A DNA stretch of 64,000 nt from contig MU839158.1 in the NCBI GenBank assembly GCA_030685235.1, positions 1-64,000 on the forward strand, in the 5' to 3' direction. This DNA is from Copromyces sp. CBS 386.78. Taxonomy: Eukaryota > Ascomycota > Sordariomycetes > Sordariales > Sordariaceae. The position numbers and the translations under genes were made by a program. The notes beneath the pieces were generated by a model that saw only the letters and a list, made by a program, of their open reading frames with translations, was not told the DNA's origin and searched no databases. Within the stretch, counting starts at the first letter, position 1; every line of letters begins with the position of its first letter. This document shows, in pieces, positions 57,737-64,000 of the stretch.

Positions 57737-58738
57737 TTAATACGATGCCGGCTTGTCCTGCTTCTCTTGGCCACGGGCAATGGTTAGGCTGTCCGCCATT
57801 GCCGCTCCCAACAATGTGTAATCCGTTGCGACACTGATCATATTGAATCCCTTGTCGGCATACCGCTTGGCCTGCTCTCCGCCTGTGCAGAATATGCCGC
57901 ACTTCTTGCCCGCCGTTACGGCAGCCTTCAGGATCCTTTCAATCGCCTCATCCAGCTCCGGATCCATCTTCCCCTCGATGATAGGGTGGCCGATATTGTT
58001 ACCCAAATCAAAAGGTCCAATGAAGATGACATCCACAAGCGGAGCGATCTCTTCAACCGAGTCCAAAGCTTCCTGTGTCTCAATCTGTACCATAGTCAAG
58101 AGGCTCTCGTTCGCTTGCTGGAGGTATTCGGTAAACGTTGGCATGGGGTTGAAGTTTTGCATGGCAATGGGCGATCCAAACCCTCTCTTGCCTTCTGGTG
58201 GGAACTTTGCTGCGGTAACCAAGTTCTTGACATCCTCGACGGTCCTGATGAGCGGTGCAAGAATCTAAAACCCGTCAGTCGTTGGTTCACACACATAAGT
58301 ACCGTGATGCACTTACTCCATGGGCGCCGCTGTCCAACGCTCCTGTATGGGGTATATCAGTGATTGTCCCAGTGGTAAGGCAATATGAGCGGCACTCACG
58401 TTTGACCATCCACGGCTGAAGGTCTGGAATTCGAACTATGGGGGAAACGCCCAGGGCAGCAATGGCCGGAACTGCCTCATGCATCGCAGCATCTGACCAG
58501 TATCGTTCAGCTCAAGATAACCCATTATTTACCACCATATTCCCGGTTACCTACCATCAATGTTGCCATGCTCGCAGTCGACCATCACCCAGTCAGCCCC
58601 TGACCGGGCGAGAATCCTCGAGATATTAGCCCCCGGCAGCATCTGCCAGACACCCATAGCAGGGCGGCTCTCCTGGGTAAAGATTTGCTTCAACGGATTG
58701 GCCGTCAGCATCTTGGAAGTTGGGTTACCGGAAGCCAT
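57737..58738 (-). CDS. HpcH/HpaI-family aldolase
   Basis: Four exons fit: 58738-58555, 58492-58400, 58342-58317 and 58264-57737, encoding 276 residues; the third exon is a 26-nt micro-exon. The protein is a class II, metal-dependent pyruvate aldolase of the 2,4-dihydroxyhept-2-enedioate aldolase type: GADWVMVDCEHGNID, then SPIVRIPDLQPWMVKRALDS, GILAPLIRTVEDVKNLV and RGFGSPIAM. The metal-binding glutamate lies in MVQIETQEAL and the aspartate in IFIGPFDLGNNIG. Bacterial relatives cleave aromatic-degradation intermediates to pyruvate plus an aldehyde; the fungal substrate is unknown. There is no targeting peptide. It is not clustered with other catabolic genes, so the pathway remains open. Confidence 0.9.
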
Positions 58739-60134
58739 TGTACGAAGTTGATTAACCGGATTAACGAAATGAGGTTTGTTCAATGCAATGATATGAGGTC
58801 ACAATCTTGAAGTACGAAGGAATGACAAAGTATGTCGAGTCAATGGGGACACAGGTGGAAGCTCGGACTAAGTAATCCCGAGGAGTAATTCGCGACTTCG
58901 AACCGATATCCGGCCGCCAAAAGCTCGAGACCAACTGATGAAACGATCTGACGGCAGATGGCGAGGAAAGGCAGAGGCACCGAGTGCGTCGGTGGAAATA
59001 TTCAACAGCTGGCCAGCTGGTGCAGCTTCGGGAGATGTTCGTCCCCCGCGTTCGTCAAGAAGATAGGGCGGGGCTTCTAGTCTACTGCGGGGTTAGATCT
59101 AGCGGTTGTTTTGCCCTCCGCATTTGGTTCTACCGAGGCTGTTCTGTGTGTCACGACAATCCTCCATGTCATTCAAAAAGTGAATTTTATCAACGAGTTC
59201 AAGCTTGGGGGAGCATTGGAATGGCAGGTATAGTACTTTGAACTGCCTCAGAGACTCTACCTATCAAGCCAATGTGAACGACCTGATGATAGCCAGCGTC
59301 TTGACCCTGCTCAACTCATCAGTGCCATGAAACCCCCAATGGTGCTCTTTAAGAGGACCGCGAGCCAACCATGACAGTCTACAGACAGGAAACATGTCTG
59401 TTTTAAAAGTAAAGCTAAAAGATGATCAAGGCCATCATCCACGCAGGAACTGAGAGCATCTGGTGGTTGACAACCTGACCTCACCCCAAAGTGGATAAAA
59501 GTAAACAAAGCAACACCCCCAAAGGAAAAGGGGTAACTTGCCAGGCGAGCACCACGTTTCGCGGCAGGCAATTAAGTGGAGAAGGGGTCCGCTTGAGAAG
59601 CTCCAACCTCCACTGACAGCAGTCCGTCTGCCGTGAGCCGTCGTCCGTCAGTGTGATTTGGGGCTTGGCGATTCTACCGAAGTGGAAGAACGAAAGAAGC
59701 TCCAGCTTCATGGCGACGTTCTTGTCCCATCCCATCCACCACAATTTGTTCACCCATTCCTCCAGCATTACGTATCCACTATTCTTTGACGCGACGCGTC
59801 GACGTATTCCTCTTTCGCGATCGAGATCGACGAGAAACGAAAACATCAATAACGACGAAACCCAATTGCACCTTTAAAACCGACGAACAATCAACGACCC
59901 TAGTTCGGCCGGGCTCACCAAAACACACGAAGCGAGCAGGCTGCCCTCGAGTTAAACCGACGGACGACTTCGTGTTTGCGACTACATACTACTTCGCTCG
60001 AATCAGTACTTCGACTTTAGACTTGGGCTCTACATAATACTTTTGCTTTATCACGGCGGTCTTGGTCCCGCGCATTGCTGCCAGTACCGAACAACACGAC
60101 ATAAAGACCAGTAACACCCAATTCATCCTTCACC
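58739..60134. other. Divergent spacer, 1.4 kb
   Basis: Upstream regions of the aldolase gene (minus) and lsm8 (plus). The open frames lack motifs. No RNA gene recognised. Confidence 0.45.
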
Positions 60135-60702
60135 ATGTCGGCGGGCTTGGTAAATTCGTACCTTAACAGTTGGTCTTGCCCATCCATCTTTAAAGTTTCT
60201 CCTTCACCAGTCGCAAGAGCAATTGATCATGGCATCCCAAAGTTGAAGGACAATGGCAAGATCAGAAAGCTAACAGGTGTGTTTACACCCACGCCAGAAA
60301 GGGTCTGCATAATCACAGTCGATGGCCGCACCCTGGTAGGCACACTGATCTCGGTAGACATGAGCACGAATGTGGTCAGTACCAATCCAATCCCCTCCCA
60401 TTTAACCTCCCTCGTCCTTCGTCCCCCGTTTGCCCTTGGCTTGTCTACTTCCCTTCCCGTGCCTCGGCAACTTTGTATCAACAAAAGCTAACAACATCCC
60501 ACGAAAACAGTTCCTACAAAGAGCAGTAGAACGAGTCATCCGCTCCCCCGACGACGACGAGCCCTCGGCCGAGATCGAGCTGGGAACGCACATGATCCGC
60601 GGCGACACGGTCTGCCTGGTCGGGCTGGTGGACGAGCCGCTGGACGCGAGCATAGACTGGACCAAAGTCAAGGGGTCGACGATCGGGACGACGAAGCATT
60701 GA
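60135..60702 (+). CDS. lsm8: U6 snRNP Sm-like protein Lsm8
   Basis: Three exons fit: 60135-60168, 60298-60374 and 60511-60702, encoding 100 residues. The spliced protein starts MSAGLVNSYLNKRVCIITVD and continues GRTLVGTLISVDMSTNVFLQ (Sm1 motif), ERVIRSPDDDEPSAEIELGT, then MIRGDTVCLVGLVDEPLDAS (Sm2 motif, IRGDxVCLVGxVDE). The C-terminal IDWTKVKGSTIGTTKH is characteristic of Lsm8 rather than Lsm1. Lsm8 completes the nuclear Lsm2-8 ring that binds the U6 snRNA 3' end. The first intron has an unusual GTTGGT donor but a clear GCTAAC branch site and CCAG acceptor. Confidence 0.93.
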
Positions 60703-61161
60703 GATATCACGAAGCTACGAGATCACGGCTTGGTTCTGCGCTGCCTGTGCGTTACAACATGCTGTGGGATAAGGGCTTCAGAGGTGCAGACTACGGCCTG
60801 GATCGTTTCCGCGCTGTACATGGGGCGGGGGTCATGGTGTCATGCTCCCTTAAACTCAAGAAGAGGAGGTATGGGAAGAATATCAGGAAAGAATCATGGG
60901 GATAATGTGGAGGGCGCGGATACTTTGACATCAAAGGGCAACACGAGTGGGTGGTGGGGCGTTGGCATAATATTCGGTTGCATCATCTTGGGGCATTTGG
61001 CACGCGGAGCTACACAGGTTTTCTATTCCCACAATTGGTATGCTCAATTGATGACTCTTTTCCCTTCTATTTTCCCTGCTCAGACTTATGCTGACATTGA
61101 TGGAAGAAGAAACCAAAATAAGACAAGACGTCACGGGCAGGCAGATCCAAATATCGTTTTG

Positions 61162-61212
<51 letters not shown>

Positions 61213-61327
61213 AGCGAATACTGATCTTAGATACCCCCAAGATTTAAAAACTCCGAGCGGATATAGGTTCACTTCTCATACATACAAAAAGAAGAAGACA
61301 AACAAGAAGTGCTACCAGCGGGCAGAT
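60703..61327. other. Tail-to-tail spacer with poly-A tract
   Basis: Lies between the stops of lsm8 and the nucleoside hydrolase gene. A run of 49 A is present at 61162-61210 on the plus strand. No gene. Confidence 0.6.
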
Positions 61328-62854
61328 TTAACCAAAGAGTCTATCCATCAAGATGGCGGCAAACTTCTCGTCGCCGGGCGTCTTGACCATCCTATTGATT
61401 CTGTTTCCCTTGTTCACGCTCAGCCAACCCATGTCGTCTCCGGGAACCTCGTCAAAGGTGGTCGCGTCCAGAGGGTCCGACGGGTGCGTCTCGACCTTGC
61501 TTGACACCTCACCCGGCTTCGCCCTCTGTCGCCTATCGACGACGTGCATGCCCCTGGTCCACTGGCCGGAGGTCTCGATCCTGATATCCTCCGGCTTCGG
61601 TACGGGTGTCCATGCAGGATCATCCTGAGTCAGCATGTACCAAATGCACGACGGGTCGTGGAGGGACAGGTTGGGCTCGCTGCCGTCGCCGAGCATGGCT
61701 TCGACCTTGTTGAAGATGCCCGTCATGAAGGTTTCGATCCACAGCGCAAGCGGGCTGCCGGACTTGGTGATCGGCCGGATGGTCTCGTAGAAGTAGTTCT
61801 TCCTCAGCTCAAGCGGGGTGGTGATGTCGAGAGGGAAAAGAGTCAGCTTAAGCTGCTTGGAAAGCTTGGCGGGGTAAGGAGGCAAGACGGATTTGCCGTG
61901 GATGACGGGAGGCATGGTCGAGGGCGGGTGGGGCGAGGTCAAGGCGTAGACGCGCGCGGCGGCAACGGTATCGGCGTAGCAGTTGAACTCGGCGACGGGG
62001 GTCACGTTGCCCTCGACGTTCACGGCACCGCCCATGACAACGAGCTCCTTCACGCGGAGGAAGGTCTCGGGATCCTCAGCAGCGGCTAGCGCCACGTTTG
62101 TCAGGGGACCAACGGCAACGACGGTGACGGTGTTCTCTGGCGACTCTTTCAAGATGCGGAGAATCTCCTTGTGCGCCGGCTGCTTGCTTGGAGTGAAGTA
62201 CTTGGAGTACGAAGGAGGCTCGACATTCGCACCTTGGGGCTCTTCGTCGCTAAACAGAGAGCGCCAGGTGTCGGCGGGGGAAAGATGGGGTTGCTGGGAC
62301 GATGGTCAGTCTCGGATACGATGGCAGGAAACGCAAGCAGTTATAGGAGCTCACTTGCCTTTTCGTGCACGCCATGAAGGCCATCAGCTCCATCTACAAT
62401 CTGTCAACTATTCCGTTCTTATTTAAGAGAGGGGAAATCTCAGGCCGTCTTACGGAAGTAGTCGGCCGCAAGGATCTCGTCCTCCAGCGCATGCTCTGGG
62501 CCAACGGCGACAATGGGCTTATAAGCGTTGAGGGCACCGAAGCCGCGGGTGCTCTTGCCCGTCTCCTCGCGCCACTTCATCTCCTTTTCCAGCACGTGGA
62601 ACAGTGCCACGACGTTACGGAGACAGCTGTGGGACGGGGAAAAAGAGAACTCGAGGTTAGACAAAAGCTGCTGCTACCCGGTTTTCATGTTCATGCCCAA
62701 CCATAACTTACCTCTGAAGCGGAACGTTGCCGTAGGTGACGGAGATCATGGCAAGCTCAAGCTCCTCGGGCGAGGCGCTGAGGGCGAGAAGCAGAGCCAG
62801 GACATCGTCGACGCCGGGGTCGGTGTCGAGAATAATACGTTGCTTGGGAGCCAT
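61328..62854 (-). CDS. Inosine-uridine preferring nucleoside hydrolase
   Basis: Four exons fit: 62854-62712, 62626-62454, 62393-62359 and 62293-61328, encoding 438 residues. The Ca2+-binding signature IILDTDPGVDDVLALLLAL sits at residues 7-25 (D10, D12, D16, D17). Later segments are ADYFHGADGLHGVHE, VTVVAVGPLTNVALAAAEDP, the VMGGAV strand, EFNCYADTVAA, and SLHDPSCIWYML with the family's His-Asp pair. It hydrolyses the N-glycosidic bond of purine or pyrimidine ribosides in nucleoside salvage; substrate preference is not readable. The protein is longer than bacterial members (about 310) because of a C-terminal extension. The third intron (62358-62294) starts with GC instead of GT. Confidence 0.93.
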
Positions 62855-64000
62855 TGTGATTTTTGCTGTGGAAACTCCTTTAGTTTTTGGAAATTCTTGA
62901 GTTTCCGTTGCAAATGTAATGGAGGAAAAAGTTAATAACGGGGTGGTGCCGAGCGGTTTACCTCTGCGGATTGTATAAGTGTATGCCCGTTGTGTGACGT
63001 TTTGATAGCAGCTCAGTCCGGCTTCCACCAAAAAGGCCAGGTACTTACTAAATAACGGGCAGGATATATATGCACTGGACGCTGCAGGAAAGAAAAAAGG
63101 TACAGGAGTAGAACAAAGCGAGAGTGCTTCTCAGAAAAGAAAGACTTTTGAGAGTGAAGTTGAAGTCAAGGTAAGCACAAGGCTAGGTATGAAAAGCGCT
63201 TTCCCGAGTCTTCAGTCCAGTCCGACGCGGGGTCAACAAACCGAGTCTTGGGGTCGTTTTAGCACCGGTTCAAAATTCGCTTTGATAGGAAGGTGGGACG
63301 ATCATTGCAAGTACCCCCCTGGTAGAACGGCAATACAAAAGCTACATGTCATCGGATCTACTCAAGTGACCCAGTTGTTCTTTGCTTTTAACGAACGCCG
63401 TAGGTGTGCAGAGCCTCCCATGTCCGACTTGGTAACTGCGCCGAATCCCGTCTTCTGCCGTGGCCCGCTTTCGAACGGCCTGACGGCTTACGCCGCCCGC
63501 TGCAATTGGGGTGGACGGACCTCGACCTCGACCTTGGACCCCGCTGCCGGCCAGTTCCAAGGACGGTGGAGGCCCGGGCACAAATAGCCGGCGGTCACTG
63601 CGGGGGCTTTTGTCCACCAAGTTGGGAGTTGCGTTGCACATGGCAGCCAGATGATGGCAGGGTCACCACAACGTGCGTGTTTGTCCAACCAAGGCGATAC
63701 ATTCAGTCTGCTTGCAGGCAAATGCATTTATCGGTTGAGTCTCGTTGCGAAGGCAAGTATAATCCATCAACAAGATGCAACATTCCACGGCAATCTTTTA
63801 AGGTTTTCGGCGATGATAAGTACGATAGAATCTGATGACGCCCTCGCTTCAGTTCCCCGGCTCCCTACGCCGCGAAGGTAGCCAACGATATAGCCTCAGT
63901 ATATACGTCGTCGTCACAATGAGACATCAAAAAGATGGAACGTTCGACTGCCCGACCATGCATTGTTCCATTGCTGCGTTGAACATGCACGCCGTGGCCA
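62855..64000. other. Intergenic stretch to the window end
   Basis: Upstream region of the nucleoside hydrolase gene and unannotated flank. The open frames at 63189-63880 lack motifs. No gene supported. Confidence 0.45.

Noticed and set aside
1..64000. CRISPR arrays, viral genes, secondary-metabolite cluster, 5S rRNA
   Set aside because: No spaced direct repeats, viral-type proteins, PKS/NRPS/terpene enzymes or 5S rRNA sequence were seen on either strand.

Overview
The window is nuclear DNA of a filamentous ascomycete, most likely a Sordariales species close to Neurospora or Sordaria. I infer this from spliceosomal introns of mostly 55-150 nt with GTAAGT/GTACGT-type donors and GCTAAC-like branch sites, long gene-free spacers, and proteins of the Pezizomycotina type. 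No prokaryotic, viral or CRISPR features were seen. Coordinates of spliced genes were worked out by hand from donor/acceptor motifs and checked for reading-frame consistency; no alignment was possible.

Layout. 1-6.5 kb: kinetochore scaffold Spc7/KNL1 (minus). 6.5-7.5 kb: ribosomal protein uS17/RPS11 (plus). 9.0-11.7 kb: SWI/SNF-RSC subunit Ssr4 (minus), followed in the same frame by a broken Myb/SANT-like module. 13.2-15.2 kb: 6-phosphogluconate dehydrogenase (minus). 18.1-22.4 kb: a tail-to-tail pair, an RBM42-like RRM protein and a GH15 glycosidase. 24.2-26.4 kb: an SLC35C2-type transporter. 27.2-31.2 kb: divergent TFIID subunits TAF3 (probable) and TAF7. 31.9-33.8 kb: two mitochondrial genes, mL54 and the complex I PDSW/NDUFB10-like subunit (both minus). 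34.5-35.9 kb: the nucleolar RRM/RGG protein Gar2/nucleolin. 37.7-39.1 kb: a single-pass membrane protein with a candidate Atg8-interacting motif. 40.8-43.2 kb: a degenerate, possibly pseudogenic stretch and a small three-exon gene. 44.3-45.7 kb: verprolin/WIP. 47.2-51.0 kb: an orphan mitochondrial-type membrane protein and an orphan four-TM protein. 51.0-55.4 kb: 4.4 kb without a recognisable gene. 55.4-62.9 kb: a CHORD-CS protein, a glutaredoxin-like protein, an HpcH/HpaI aldolase, Lsm8 and an inosine-uridine nucleoside hydrolase.

Most genes are housekeeping and belong to separate pathways: transcription initiation and chromatin (TAF3, TAF7, Ssr4), RNA processing and ribosome biogenesis (RPS11, Gar2, Lsm8, RBM42-like), mitochondria (mL54, NDUFB10-like), actin (verprolin), mitosis (Spc7) and the pentose phosphate pathway. 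There is no biosynthetic cluster. The least ordinary signals are a perfect 44-bp inverted repeat at 46.6 kb, a family of short terminal-inverted-repeat elements at 12.2, 19.8 and 39.9 kb, the in-frame Myb module behind ssr4, and the candidate autophagy-receptor-like protein at 38 kb.
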